64,000 bases of DNA from Aquimarina pacifica (GCF_000520955.1 NZ_JACC01000020.1:79354-143353); one strand, 5' to 3'. Counted from the stretch's first letter, positions 1 to 8,828 are shown. The notes: generated by a model not told the origin, from the sequence alone. Translations and numbers: made by a program.

Positions 1-835
1 ACATAAAATAATTTTTTCATTTTAATTTAGTTATTTAAAAACAATACCCCTATTTATTTTTATACAGACAATAGTGTATAATCTGTTTTTTTAGAAACTC
101 ATGCGCTGTATTGTACAACCAAATTTTTACTAGTACACTTTATTTGGATACTTAGGCCAGCTTCTCCTAATTACAATACATCATCTGAGGTACTTATTAT
201 TTGTAAAATTTTACAAGACGAAACTACATGCTTAAAAAGAGGTAGATATCCGAGAAGGTTGAATTTCAAAAAAACAGGACGTTATTTAGGGGGTTTGCCT
301 GTTATAAAAAGGGGAAATACCAGTATGAATATTAAAACTTCGTTACAAAAATAGAGCCTCATGTTTCTATACATTAACGACAGTGAGTCTAAAGAGTCAA
401 GAATCCTATAGATTCACTCTTTTTAATATCCTATATATCGTACAATTTGCAAAGCGTAACTTTTTGAATCTCAAAACAGGTACAAGTAAGTTATTAAACC
501 CACTACATAAAAAATAAAATGTGATCCATTCCTTTTGAGTTGAGGATCACAGAAAATGCATAAAAGTTAAAAAAACAAAGGTTAATCAAAATAATTATTG
601 ATAATATTATTTATAAAATGTTATTTTATTAGAAATAAATCATAAATAAAGTTAAATAATTACACATAAATCATTTTTTGTTAAATTTATAATTTTTAAC
701 CAAGGTTTGAAGTTTATACAATGTATTACACAACGAATCTTTAGAAGATTCCTAATTACTTGTATAGACAGTTACAATTCTTTTTAAACCTTTATAACAC
801 TACATCTTAATTATAAAACTCTAACTTTTAAAATC
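1..835. other. Long AT-rich intergenic region, no gene seen
   Basis: No convincing coding frame is present on either strand. The stretch is AT-rich and carries a perfect 16-base palindrome at 201-216 (TTGTAAAATTTTACAA), a weak hairpin with a following T run near 64-92, and a better terminator-like hairpin at 391-424. The last 250 bases lead into the astacin-type protease gene and probably hold its promoter, though no clean TAnnTTTG element is visible close to its start. Confidence 0.6.
391..424 (+). terminator. Possible terminator hairpin in the left intergenic region
   Basis: AAAGAGT (391-397) pairs with ACTCTTT (416-422), and GAATC (401-405) pairs with GATTC (411-415) around a five-base loop, with a three-base bulge between the stems and Ts continuing to 424. 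No gene in the window ends just upstream, so it may end a transcript that enters from the left, or a small RNA. Confidence 0.3.
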
Positions 836-2440
836 ATGAAAAAACACGTAAAAACACTGTTGCTTTTTTTCTTTTCGATAACAATAGCTTCAATTTTTAA
901 TTCTTGCGAGAATGAAAATTTTGAATCGATTAGTCAGGAAAGCGTAATAAATCAAGAACAGGAATGGGTAGAAATTGAATTGAACGGTCATCTTGTTACC
1001 GTACTAAAAGTAGGCAATGAATACAGATTAGGAGATATTATAATCCCTATTGACACTTCCATAAGTAGTAAATCAGTAGGTCGGGTAAGTAATCGATGGC
1101 CAAATAATACGATTACCTACGTCCTAGATCCATCAGTATCATCAAGTATTGTTGAAGATGCTATAGAACACTGGGAACTATTTACTAACCTTAGATTTGT
1201 AGAAAAATCTTTTACTGGGAGTTATGAAGATGTTAAGGGTTCACTCTTATTTTACGAAGGATCAGGTTGTAGTGCTGGTGTAGGATATTATGGAGAAGAT
1301 ACAGAGCATAACGTTTCTGTAGGCAGTGGTTGTGGTGTAGAAGAAACTATACATGAAATAGGGCATGCCGCAGGATTATGGCATGAACAGAGTAGAAATG
1401 ACAGGGATCAATATCTTGAGGTACATTGGGAAAATATTAGTTCGGGTTCAGAATATAATTTTCAAACCTATGTAGAAAGAAATACTGATGGGTCTGAATA
1501 CACAGAATTTGATTTTAATAGTGTTATGCTATATGACTCCTATGCCTTTTCTGTAAATGGCCAACCTACATTAACCAAAAGCAATGGAAGTACTTTTACT
1601 AGGCAAAGCGAAAACTTATCTTATTTAGATGTTCAAGGATTAGAAATCATGTATCCTCAAATAGGATCAAATAAAAAGATTTCTATTGAAAAATATGGGA
1701 CATTTGTTAGTTCAGAAAATGGAGGTGATATCACAGCAAATAGAGATGAGGTAGGAACCTGGGAAGAATTTGAAATAGTCCCTTATGGTGATGGTTATGT
1801 ATACCTAAAAGGAAATAATGGTAAATATTTAAGCGAAGGTAGTGGTGATTATTTGAGATTTGATCAAGATGCAATTGAGAATGCTACAAAGCTTTATCTG
1901 TATAGAAGTGGTGGTGGAACTTATGGTATTCAATCTGCAAACAGCGGTATGTATTTATCAAGAGAGTATGGGACGGACAAGCTTATTTTTGGGGAAAACT
2001 ATCTTAACGGAGAAAGTGCATTTCAAATAGCACTCATAGAATCAAATACTATAATAAATATATCTGATGTCATTGCACTTCTAGGAAGTAATGGAGAATA
2101 TGTATGCAGTGAAAATGGCACAAAAGCTATGAACTGTAATAGACCCGAAATTGGTGCTTGGGAACAATTCGAAGTTGTTGATGCTGGAGATGGGCTAATT
2201 GCTTTAAAAGGAAGTAATGGAGAATATGTATGTAGTGAAAATGGTACAAAAGCTATGAACTGTAATAGACCCGAAATTGGTGCTTGGGAAAAATTTGAGC
2301 TCATTAGTCTTGGTGGTGATAGCTATGCCCTAAAAGGAAATAACGGTAAATACGTAAGCTCTGAAAATGGTGATGGTTCAATGACCTGTGATACAGATGA
2401 GATCACTTCCTCAGAAGAGTTTACAATTATCAAACTCTAA
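836..2440 (+). CDS. Astacin-family (M12A) zinc metalloprotease lipoprotein with C-terminal beta-trefoil-like repeats
   Basis: Predicted surface or periplasmic lipoprotein: a hydrophobic N-terminus ends in a lipobox with Cys24 (FNSC). Residues about 85-275 form an astacin-like zinc protease: HEIGHAAGLWHEQ starts at His173 with three zinc His, followed by RNDRD, and the Met-turn is SVMLY at 229-233. Residues about 285-534 hold repeated units of the form GxNGKYVSSENG...EEFE, which resemble fascin/actin-crosslinking beta-trefoil strands and could bind glycans or a surface. Two of these units are nearly identical in DNA, 126 bases (42 residues) apart. Family knowledge gives peptide-bond cleavage; the target and the role of the C-terminus are inference. 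The gene stands alone and is followed by a very strong terminator. Confidence 0.88.
   Translation: MKKHVKTLLLFFFSITIASIFNSCENENFESISQESVINQEQEWVEIELNGHLVTVLKVGNEYRLGDIIIPIDTSISSKSVGRVSNRWPNNTITYVLDPSVSSSIVEDAIEHWELFTNLRFVEKSFTGSYEDVKGSLLFYEGSGCSAGVGYYGEDTEHNVSVGSGCGVEETIHEIGHAAGLWHEQSRNDRDQYLEVHWENISSGSEYNFQTYVERNTDGSEYTEFDFNSVMLYDSYAFSVNGQPTLTKSNGSTFTRQSENLSYLDVQGLEIMYPQIGSNKKISIEKYGTFVSSENGGDITANRDEVGTWEEFEIVPYGDGYVYLKGNNGKYLSEGSGDYLRFDQDAIENATKLYLYRSGGGTYGIQSANSGMYLSREYGTDKLIFGENYLNGESAFQIALIESNTIINISDVIALLGSNGEYVCSENGTKAMNCNRPEIGAWEQFEVVDAGDGLIALKGSNGEYVCSENGTKAMNCNRPEIGAWEKFELISLGGDSYALKGNNGKYVSSENGDGSMTCDTDEITSSEEFTIIKL
2084..2300 (+). repeat. Two-copy direct repeat inside the astacin gene, period 126 bp
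   Basis: The segment starting at 2084 (GGAAGTAATGG...) recurs starting at 2210 with only a few changes over about 90 bases, most of them silent third positions. Each copy encodes a unit of the form GSNGEYVCSENGTKAMNC followed by NRPEIGAWE. Other units of the domain (near 1690, 1810 and 2335) are much more diverged, so this pair looks like a recent duplication or conversion. Confidence 0.85.
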
Positions 2441-2450
2441 TAGAAACAGA

Positions 2451-2507
2451 TTTGATAATAAAAAAGGTCGCATAAAACTATTTTATGCGACCTTTTTTAT
2501 TATCAAA
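2451..2507. terminator. Perfect 27-bp stem, bidirectional terminator
   Basis: Bases 2451-2477 are the exact reverse complement of 2481-2507, with a three-base loop. The GC-containing core GGTCGCATAAAA is flanked by A/T runs, so it can end both the protease transcript from the left and the convergent nuclease transcript from the right. A perfect 27-bp arm is unusually long. Confidence 0.85.
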
Positions 2508-2538
2508 GATTACCTTGAAGTTGTAAAATGAAGTGCTC

Positions 2539-3516
2539 TTACATCTTATTATGTTGTAATCTCACGAATACCGGAAAATGATCACTATACCCTCCATTAT
2601 ACTTTCTGCCTCCGTATGTCCTAAAAGGAGTCCCCTTATATCTTCCTTTGTATACTTTTAAAAAATCGGGATCAAAAATTTTAGCATCCGAAAAAGTATG
2701 CTTTCCTTTCTCATATTTATGAAAATTATGACTAAAAATAATCTGATCAAAGAGATTCCATTGACCTCTGTAATTGGTAGTTCCTCTATATCTAGTTAGT
2801 AATCGTTCCATTGGATTAAAAAGATCATGCTTAACCAAATGTTTTCTAACACTCTCGCAAGAGGGGTCATCATTAAAATCACCCATAATGATAATTTTTG
2901 CATCTTCATTCTCTGAGGTAATCCTATCAATAATTTCTCTGTTTTTTTTTGCTGCAGCAATACGCTTATATGCGGTACCTTCTGCCCCATCACGTCGAGA
3001 AGGCCAATGATTTACCAAAATATGTACTTCTTCTTGATTAAGATTTCCTGTAACCCACAAAATATCACGTGTATAATCTCTATTGCCATCTGGGTTATTG
3101 ACAAGTACAGGAATATTCTCAGAATGTATTACCTCAAAATATTCTTTTTGATACAGTAAACCCACATCAATACCACGCTCATCAGGTGAATCGTAGTGCA
3201 CTATACCGTATTGTTTCTCTTTTAAATGCTTAGACTGAATAAGGTCTTCGAGAACTGCTTTGTTTTCTGCTTCGGCAACACCAATCAATACCGGAGCTTT
3301 TCTGGTTTTAAGAAAGCCTATATTAGATATCGCCGTGCCTAGTTTAAATATTTTCTTTTGATACCGTTTTTGGTTCCATTTTTTTTCAGAATCAGGCAGA
3401 AAGTCCTCATCCAAAGTATACGGATCATCTTTGGTATCGAATAGGTTTTCTAAGTTATAAAATGCAACTGTATAATAATCTGTAATTGTTTTTTTGAAAT
3501 AAAACTTGTTCGACAT
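2539..3516 (-). CDS. Endonuclease/exonuclease/phosphatase (EEP) family protein, no signal peptide
   Basis: An EEP-fold metal-dependent phosphoesterase of 325 residues. Family motifs in order: NLEN at 21-24, a metal-binding acidic pair in GVAEAEN (Glu82 and Glu84), NHWPSRR at 169-175, GDFND at 212-216 and SDHFPV at 311-316. The expected active site is therefore complete. No signal peptide or membrane segment precedes the domain, which suggests a cytoplasmic enzyme, unlike the paralogue at 43.8-44.9 kb, which shares the same motifs and length but is exported. The substrate could be DNA, RNA or a small phosphodiester; the sequence does not decide. It is divergent from hflX and convergent with the astacin gene. 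Confidence 0.85.
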   Translation of the reverse strand: MSNKFYFKKTITDYYTVAFYNLENLFDTKDDPYTLDEDFLPDSEKKWNQKRYQKKIFKLGTAISNIGFLKTRKAPVLIGVAEAENKAVLEDLIQSKHLKEKQYGIVHYDSPDERGIDVGLLYQKEYFEVIHSENIPVLVNNPDGNRDYTRDILWVTGNLNQEEVHILVNHWPSRRDGAEGTAYKRIAAAKKNREIIDRITSENEDAKIIIMGDFNDDPSCESVRKHLVKHDLFNPMERLLTRYRGTTNYRGQWNLFDQIIFSHNFHKYEKGKHTFSDAKIFDPDFLKVYKGRYKGTPFRTYGGRKYNGGYSDHFPVFVRLQHNKM

Positions 3517-3556
3517 TCTGGTGATTTTTGCAAGAAAGCCTTTATATTATAGACTC

Positions 3557-3582
3557 TTGAGTATATTATTATTGTATTTTTG
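3557..3582 (+). promoter_or_regulatory. Putative promoter of hflX
   Basis: TATTTTTG at 3575-3582 matches the Bacteroidota -7 consensus TAnnTTTG exactly. A TTG at 3557-3559 lies 15 bases upstream, somewhat short of the usual 17-19. It would give a leader of about 60 bases before the hflX start. Confidence 0.45.
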
Positions 3583-3650
3583 TAACCCCGATCAAAATTG
3601 GGTTAAAGGCACAATATAACAAATTTAAGATATAGAAGATACGGTAGCCA

Positions 3651-4859
3651 ATGATAGAAAAGACGGAAGTAGCATACGAAAAAACAGTTTTAATAGGAAT
3701 TATTACCAAAAATCAAGATGAGGAAAAACTCAATGAATTTTTGGACGAGTTAGCGTTTCTTACTTATACCGCAGGTGGTGAGGTCGTAAAGCGATTTACT
3801 CAAAAAATGGATATCCCTAATTCAAAAACTTTTATTGGTTCTGGTAAGCTAGAAGAAGTACGTATTTATGTTGAGCAACATGATATTGGGACTGTTGTTT
3901 TTGATGATGAATTATCTCCTGGCCAACTGCGTAACATCGAGCGTACACTAAAAGCCAAAATTATTGATCGAACAAACTTGATTCTTGATATTTTTGCACA
4001 GCGTGCACAAACCAGTTATGCACGCACCCAAGTAGAATTAGCTCAATATCAATACCTATTACCAAGATTAACAGGCCTTTGGACACACTTAGAGCGTCAA
4101 AGGGGAGGTATCGGGATGAGAGGACCTGGAGAAACAGAAATTGAAACAGATAGGCGAATAGTAAGAGATCGCATTTCTTTGCTCAAAAAGAAATTACTTA
4201 CTATCGATAAGCAAATGGCAACCCAGCGTGGTAACCGCGGAAAATTAGTTCGTGTCGCTTTGGTTGGGTATACGAATGTGGGAAAATCTACTTTGATGAA
4301 TGTTGTTGCAAAAAGTAAGGTTTTTGCAGAAAACAAACTTTTTGCAACACTAGATACTACAGTACGCAAAGTCGTTATTGGTAATCTTCCTTTTTTACTT
4401 AGTGATACTGTCGGTTTTATAAGAAAGCTTCCTACTCAACTTGTAGAGAGTTTTAAAAGTACACTTGACGAGGTTCGAGAGGCTGACTTATTATTGCACG
4501 TAGTTGATATTTCGCATCCTCAATTCGAAGATCATATCGAATCTGTAAACAAAATATTAGGTGAAATCGATTGTCGTGATAAAGCAACTATTATGATTTT
4601 TAATAAAATAGATGCCTATCAACATGAAACTATTGATGCTGATGATTTGATAACAGAAAAAACAAAAGCACATTATACTCTTGATGAATGGAAACAAACA
4701 TGGATGAGTAGAATCGGTGACAATGCGCTATTTATCTCTGCTATTAACAAAGAAAACATTGATGATTTTAGAAACCGTGTGTATAAAGAAGTGCGTGATA
4801 TACATGTGACTCGCTTTCCTTATAATAACTTTTTGTATCCAGAAATTGTAGAGGAGTAA
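3651..4859 (+). CDS. hflX: GTPase HflX
   Basis: Ribosome-associated GTPase of the HflX family, which in other bacteria splits stalled or stress-inactivated ribosomes. The N-terminal half has the HflX nucleotide-binding-like domain and the hallmark GGIGMRGPGETEIETDRR at 152-169. The G domain follows: G1 GYTNVGKST (206-214), G3 DTVGF (252-256) and G4 NKID (318-321). At 402 residues the length is normal. The gene stands alone with its own putative promoter, divergent from the nuclease gene. The initiator ATG follows a leader of roughly 60 bases. Confidence 0.95.
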   Translation: MIEKTEVAYEKTVLIGIITKNQDEEKLNEFLDELAFLTYTAGGEVVKRFTQKMDIPNSKTFIGSGKLEEVRIYVEQHDIGTVVFDDELSPGQLRNIERTLKAKIIDRTNLILDIFAQRAQTSYARTQVELAQYQYLLPRLTGLWTHLERQRGGIGMRGPGETEIETDRRIVRDRISLLKKKLLTIDKQMATQRGNRGKLVRVALVGYTNVGKSTLMNVVAKSKVFAENKLFATLDTTVRKVVIGNLPFLLSDTVGFIRKLPTQLVESFKSTLDEVREADLLLHVVDISHPQFEDHIESVNKILGEIDCRDKATIMIFNKIDAYQHETIDADDLITEKTKAHYTLDEWKQTWMSRIGDNALFISAINKENIDDFRNRVYKEVRDIHVTRFPYNNFLYPEIVEE

Positions 4860-4948
4860 AAATCTCTTTTTAAAATCTTGATATCCTAATGCCCTTTACT
4901 TTTGTTTTAGTTTTGGCCTGTTCTTACTATACCCATACATGTGCACTA

Positions 4949-5977
4949 CTAAAATTCATATTTAAGACCTATCCCCATTACCTCTCTGATCTGAAACCCG
5001 TTAGTCGCATTATCATCATAGATACTCTGAAAAACAAAACTCCCGGTAATATATTTATTTACCAATAAATTAATATTTAACGTATAGTCGATATCAACAT
5101 TTGCCCAGTCTTCTATATAATTCGAATACATAGTAAGAAGATGCTCTACGGTAATATTTTTTACCAGAACAAATTTAAAATTGGCTGCCAGAGATCCTCC
5201 AAACTCGAATCTAGAGCTTTTATATTTATCGACTCCAAAATAATCACCATCAACATAAGTATCTCCGCTAGTAAATTTATCGTCTACAACTATCAAACGT
5301 CCCGTTACAGGGGCAATGTTAATATTGAGATTGTCACTTTTTTTCCAGAGTAAACCTGGCCCTACTTGCAGATAGGCAGGTGAAAAGAAATGCGTTTCTT
5401 CGGTACGAATGGTTTCGCCTGTATCAGGATCAGTACTAAATTCATATCCTTTTGCAAATTGAGAAATGAAATTAACAAATAAGGAATAATTCCAAAAACT
5501 TTCATCGATTCTCTGCCCTAACCTAGAATTGAACTCAATTCTATCACTAGTTTTACGTGCAAAAACCTCTTCTTTTAAAAAAGTAAGTCCATAATCTGCT
5601 ATAATCTTGTTATCCCACGTCAGGCTATTCTTCTTATAATTAAACTCATAGGCAACAGCAGTATTTCCCGAAATATTTGAAGTTCCTCCTGCCTGCCAAT
5701 CATAATTAAACGCAGATTGATTAAAAAGTAATGAAAAAAGCCCTTTGCTTTTCCACCCTTCTTGTTCTGTAACTTTAGTCTTTGCGGGGTTTATTTCTTT
5801 TAACTTTTTAGTAAGAACTATGGTGTTTAATTCTCTAGTTGTGTTTTTTAATATACTATCTAAAGACCTTTCTAATTGCACTTGAATTGAATCAAGCATT
5901 TTTGGTTTTCCTTCTTCTTGACCAGAAATTTTTGAAAATAAAAGAAATAAAAAAGCAGCTATATATAATCGCTTCAT
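4949..5977 (-). CDS. DUF3078 domain-containing protein, predicted outer membrane
   Basis: A secreted or outer-membrane protein of 342 residues with an N-terminal signal peptide ending near SGQ (residue 20). After a short helical linker, the DUF3078 hallmark region begins at GWKSKG and continues into FNQSAFNYDWQAGG. The rest is rich in alternating hydrophobic residues and ends in an aromatic residue (KYEF), as in beta-barrel proteins. Function of the family is not established. A second DUF3078 protein lies just upstream on the same strand, but a strong terminator and a separate promoter separate the two. Confidence 0.8.
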   Translation of the reverse strand: MKRLYIAAFLFLLFSKISGQEEGKPKMLDSIQVQLERSLDSILKNTTRELNTIVLTKKLKEINPAKTKVTEQEGWKSKGLFSLLFNQSAFNYDWQAGGTSNISGNTAVAYEFNYKKNSLTWDNKIIADYGLTFLKEEVFARKTSDRIEFNSRLGQRIDESFWNYSLFVNFISQFAKGYEFSTDPDTGETIRTEETHFFSPAYLQVGPGLLWKKSDNLNINIAPVTGRLIVVDDKFTSGDTYVDGDYFGVDKYKSSRFEFGGSLAANFKFVLVKNITVEHLLTMYSNYIEDWANVDIDYTLNINLLVNKYITGSFVFQSIYDDNATNGFQIREVMGIGLKYEF

Positions 5978-6004
5978 TTGATAATTCTATGCAGGAGTAG
6001 GATA

Positions 6005-6035
6005 CAAAGGTAATAGATGTGTTTAGGTTTACAAA
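6005..6035 (-). promoter_or_regulatory. Promoter of the first DUF3078 gene
   Basis: Read on the minus strand, TTTG (6032-6035) is followed after 19 bases by TACCTTTG (6005-6012). This is a full match to the Bacteroidota consensus TTTG-N19-TAnnTTTG. The start codon is about 28 bases further on, giving a short leader. Confidence 0.62.
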
Positions 6036-6127
6036 AAGTACGAATGCCAAATAATTCTATTTAAAATGTAATTTTATGCCAATTCTGAGTTAAGATGTAA
6101 TTTGATCTTCACGTTTTTAGAAAGAGA

Positions 6128-6160
6128 AATCCCCGTATTTTCTTAGAAAATACGGGGATT
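6128..6160 (-). terminator. Terminator after the second DUF3078 gene
   Basis: A perfect 15-bp stem (6128-6142 with 6146-6160) around a three-base loop, with a CCCCGTATTTT core. It lies about 40 bases after the stop of the DUF3078 gene that ends at 6201 and before the promoter of the next DUF3078 gene. Confidence 0.75.
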
Positions 6161-6200
6161 ATATATCAATATTGTATTAAAATGGTTTACACCTCATTTA

Positions 6201-7136
6201 CTAGAAAGAATAACTCATTCCTAGATTCCAGAAAGTTTGTAATTCATTATCAACATTCTCTAACGTTGGTACCGTATCACCATCAGCAATTTGAGCTATG
6301 GCATAGTTTAACGCTTCTTGCTTATTACTTCTTAGACCAAAATCAAATCCAACACCAATCTTTTTCCACAAAGTATACGCGAATGAATTAGTCCACTGCC
6401 AGTTTGAGTAATCAGCATCTTCATAACTCATAAATGCAGATAGATTCGTTTTGAAGTTAATTGCACCTATTTTACGTGTGTAATCGGCTACAATTTTTGC
6501 TCCCAAAGAAGATTCGAATACCGAATCACCTTCACTAAATACGAAGTTATAGTTTAATGGATGAACAACTACAATAAGGTCTGGAATTGGAGTCCAAGTA
6601 AAACCAACCCCAAGATCTAAATATCCAGGATCATTAAAGTTATTTAACAATGTTGTTCTGTATTCGCCTAATGTTGATACTGCTAACGTTTTTGATAGAT
6701 TATAACCAAATAGAGAAGTTAGTGTAAAAATATCATTCGTCTCTTTAAAATCTTCCTCATCAGTAGGATCATCTTCATTATCTAGTTTTACCCAAGAAAG
6801 ATTTACATTTAAACTATTTCTCCAAAAATATTTTTCTTGTTTTAAGTTGGCATATGCATTTAATGTTGCTCCTATTGTTCCTGCAGAGTTGTTAGGTGCT
6901 GCCTGTGAAAACCAGTTTTGATAACCAGAAAGACTTCCTCCTAAAGTACCAAAGGCACCTATTTTCCATCCTGGTAATGCATCTATTTGTGCCTGAATTG
7001 CATTTGCCCTTCCTTCAATAGCGGCGATAGAATCTTTTTTTGCAGACAATATAGTCTTTAGCTCTTCTTCTGTTTGTGCGTTTAAGGATACGACTCCCAA
7101 TAAAAACGTAGTTAATAAAATGAGTTTTTTAATCAT
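6201..7136 (-). CDS. DUF3078 domain-containing protein, second copy
   Basis: A 311-residue predicted outer-membrane protein with a signal peptide (cleavage near LNAQ, residue 21), a short coiled-coil-prone stretch of charged residues (about 25-55) and then the DUF3078 region starting GWKIGAFG and continuing with SGYQNWFSQAA. It ends in an aromatic residue (SYSF) typical of beta-barrel C-termini. It lies directly downstream of sufE-sufT-DUF2480, a neighbour arrangement I recall from other flavobacteria, but a separate TAnnTTTG element suggests its own transcription. Molecular function is not known; the two copies are clearly related yet diverged. Confidence 0.8.
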   Translation of the reverse strand: MIKKLILLTTFLLGVVSLNAQTEEELKTILSAKKDSIAAIEGRANAIQAQIDALPGWKIGAFGTLGGSLSGYQNWFSQAAPNNSAGTIGATLNAYANLKQEKYFWRNSLNVNLSWVKLDNEDDPTDEEDFKETNDIFTLTSLFGYNLSKTLAVSTLGEYRTTLLNNFNDPGYLDLGVGFTWTPIPDLIVVVHPLNYNFVFSEGDSVFESSLGAKIVADYTRKIGAINFKTNLSAFMSYEDADYSNWQWTNSFAYTLWKKIGVGFDFGLRSNKQEALNYAIAQIADGDTVPTLENVDNELQTFWNLGMSYSF

Positions 7137-7214
7137 TTTTGTTGAATTTTAATTAATTTGAAATAAAAAGTCCTAAAAGTTTTTTTTAAAATAAGACATT
7201 TAATTTATCATCGG

Positions 7215-7222
7215 CAAATTTA
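7215..7222 (-). promoter_or_regulatory. Possible -7 element for the second DUF3078 gene
   Basis: On the minus strand this reads TAAATTTG, an exact TAnnTTTG match about 80 bases before the start codon. No well-spaced upstream TTTG is visible. A short dyad, ACCCA and TGGGT five bases apart at 7228-7242, sits just upstream and could be an operator. Confidence 0.3.
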
Positions 7223-7305
7223 AAGGAACCCAAATCATGGGTATAAAAAAAAGCTGATGACGGCATTGATTTTTCGGTATAATACCATAAACACCGATAA
7301 AGTAA

Positions 7306-7815
7306 TTATTTTCTTTTATACAACGGAACCGAAGAACAGGCTTCGCCATACATAATACTCTTTGCAAGAGGTTGCAATTTTTGAATTAAAGTAATATAGG
7401 CTCCTTGAGGAACTGGTTTATTTGCACACCCTTTTATAATTAATAATTTGTCTTGATATCCAGAAACGTCCAAACGATCTATAATTTCGTTATATAGTAT
7501 GGTCTCCAGAATTTCTAGTGAACCTACAACTACTTTTTTGGCTATAGGTGCCAATGCACTTGTTACCAAAAGGTAGGCCCATCCCGGGATAATTGCATCT
7601 GTAGAGCAAGTAAGAGCTACATAGGTGTCTTGATATTGACTCCAATCATGATCCGCTACATGTTTTCTAAAATCTTTCTCCCGCAGTAGTAACCCCTCAA
7701 AAAGCCAATCCTTGATATCAAAAAGAATGCGATTGCCTTCAGGATAATAATCTTCTAAATCAAAAGTAATTAGCTTTTTATTATTTGCTACTCTATTTAC
7801 TATTTCTTCTGCCAT
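7306..7815 (-). CDS. DUF2480 family protein
   Basis: A soluble 169-residue protein of the DUF2480 family found next to SUF genes in Bacteroidota. No signal peptide or membrane segment is seen. A Cys in CSTDAIIPGWAY (middle) and a Cys in KGCANKPVP (C-terminal third) are conserved-looking positions. It follows sufT by 40 bases and is the last gene of a sufE-sufT-DUF2480 operon, so a role in iron-sulfur biogenesis is a guilt-by-association inference; no biochemical activity can be read from the sequence. Confidence 0.8.
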   Translation of the reverse strand: MAEEIVNRVANNKKLITFDLEDYYPEGNRILFDIKDWLFEGLLLREKDFRKHVADHDWSQYQDTYVALTCSTDAIIPGWAYLLVTSALAPIAKKVVVGSLEILETILYNEIIDRLDVSGYQDKLLIIKGCANKPVPQGAYITLIQKLQPLAKSIMYGEACSSVPLYKRK

Positions 7816-7855
7816 AGTATATTAAAAACTTCCTTATTAGATATTGATAAACTAC

Positions 7856-8182
7856 TTATAACATCCCTAATTCTAACTTAGCTTCCTCGCTCATCAAGTC
7901 TTGTGACCAAGGTGGGTCAAATGTTAGTTCTAATTCTACATCGTTTACTGCATTAAGAGACTTTACTTTTTCCTTTACCTCTTCTGGTAAAGATTCTGCA
8001 ACCGGGCAATTAGGAGAGGTAAGTGTCATCAAAATTTTTACATCATAGTCTTCATTAACAAAAACATCATATATCAATCCTAATTCGTATATATCCACCG
8101 GAATTTCGGGATCGTAAATCGTTTTTAATACACCTACAATTTTTTCGCCCAATTCATTTGTATTTATAGTAATATCACTCAT
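7856..8182 (-). CDS. sufT: SUF-system Fe-S assembly protein, DUF59/MIP18 (SufT-like)
   Basis: A 108-residue protein of the DUF59/MIP18 family. The diagnostic stretch DPEIPVDIYELGLIY runs at about 24-38, followed by TLTSPNCPVAESLP with the conserved Cys59. Related proteins help Fe-S cluster assembly or delivery to target enzymes. It lies 47 bases downstream of sufE and 40 bases upstream of the DUF2480 gene, consistent with one transcript. The symbol sufT is used because this is the standalone DUF59 member in a SUF context. Confidence 0.88.
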   Translation of the reverse strand: MSDITINTNELGEKIVGVLKTIYDPEIPVDIYELGLIYDVFVNEDYDVKILMTLTSPNCPVAESLPEEVKEKVKSLNAVNDVELELTFDPPWSQDLMSEEAKLELGML

Positions 8183-8229
8183 TTTCTTTTTTTAGTGTCT
8201 TTTGATAGAAAAACTCAATCAAAAAATAA

Positions 8230-8652
8230 TTAATTCAATTGTGTTTGGTACGCAACAGCGTACATTTTTATTTGTTTGATCATACTAACCAAACCATTTG
8301 CACGTGTTGGCGACAAATGTTCTTTTAATCCTATTTCATCTATAAAGCCTGTATCAGCATCAATAATATGAGTAGGATGTTGTCCTGAAAAAACGCGTAT
8401 TAATATCGCAATAATACCTTTGGTAATAATTGCATCACTATCAGCGGTGAACACTACTTTATCATCCTTCATCTCTGCATGAACCCAAACTTTGCTCTGA
8501 CACCCTTTGATAATATTGTCTTCAGTTTTATACTTCTCTTCGATAAGAGGAAGTGACTTACCTAACTCTATCATATACTCATATCGTTGCATCCAATCCT
8601 CAAACATGTCGAACTCATCAACAATCTCTTCCTGAATTTCCTGTATTGTCAT
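8230..8652 (-). CDS. sufE: SufE sulfur-transfer protein
   Basis: Accepts persulfide sulfur from the cysteine desulfurase SufS and passes it to the SufBCD scaffold. The active Cys is Cys51 in IIKGCQSKVWV. I place the start at ATG 8652 (MTIQEIQEEI): the longer frame to 8745 would add 31 residues not typical of SufE and would run across an exact TAnnTTTG promoter element. The resulting 140 residues match the family's usual length. It heads a small operon with sufT and DUF2480, but is separated from sufS by about 3.2 kb of unrelated surface-protein genes. Confidence 0.92.
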   Translation of the reverse strand: MTIQEIQEEIVDEFDMFEDWMQRYEYMIELGKSLPLIEEKYKTEDNIIKGCQSKVWVHAEMKDDKVVFTADSDAIITKGIIAILIRVFSGQHPTHIIDADTGFIDEIGLKEHLSPTRANGLVSMIKQIKMYAVAYQTQLN

Positions 8653-8669
8653 TACTTGCAATTTTTTAA

Positions 8670-8677
8670 CAAAAATA
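8670..8677 (-). promoter_or_regulatory. Putative -7 element of the sufE operon
   Basis: On the minus strand this reads TATTTTTG, an exact TAnnTTTG match 17 bases before the chosen sufE ATG. It lies inside the longer open frame and so supports the shorter SufE start. No clear TTTG is seen at the usual upstream spacing. Confidence 0.4.
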
Positions 8678-8828
8678 CAATAATACCGTTTGAACTTTGA
8701 ACAGAAAAGAACAAAATATTCAGCTAGTACTATTAACATTACCATTTAAAAGTTATACCTATTAAATAGTAATTATTTTCATTATTTCTCTGCCCTAAAA
8801 ATCGATATAGTTGACCAATGAATATTGG

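Noticed and set aside
201..216. Perfect 16-base palindrome TTGTAAAATTTTACAA in the left intergenic region
   Set aside because: Such AT-only palindromes are common in AT-rich DNA, and no gene start lies near enough to make it an operator.
2023..2304. Open frame of 93 codons on the minus strand inside the astacin gene
   Set aside because: It mirrors the near-identical repeat of the real gene, so its own internal repeat is an artefact; no separate signals support it.
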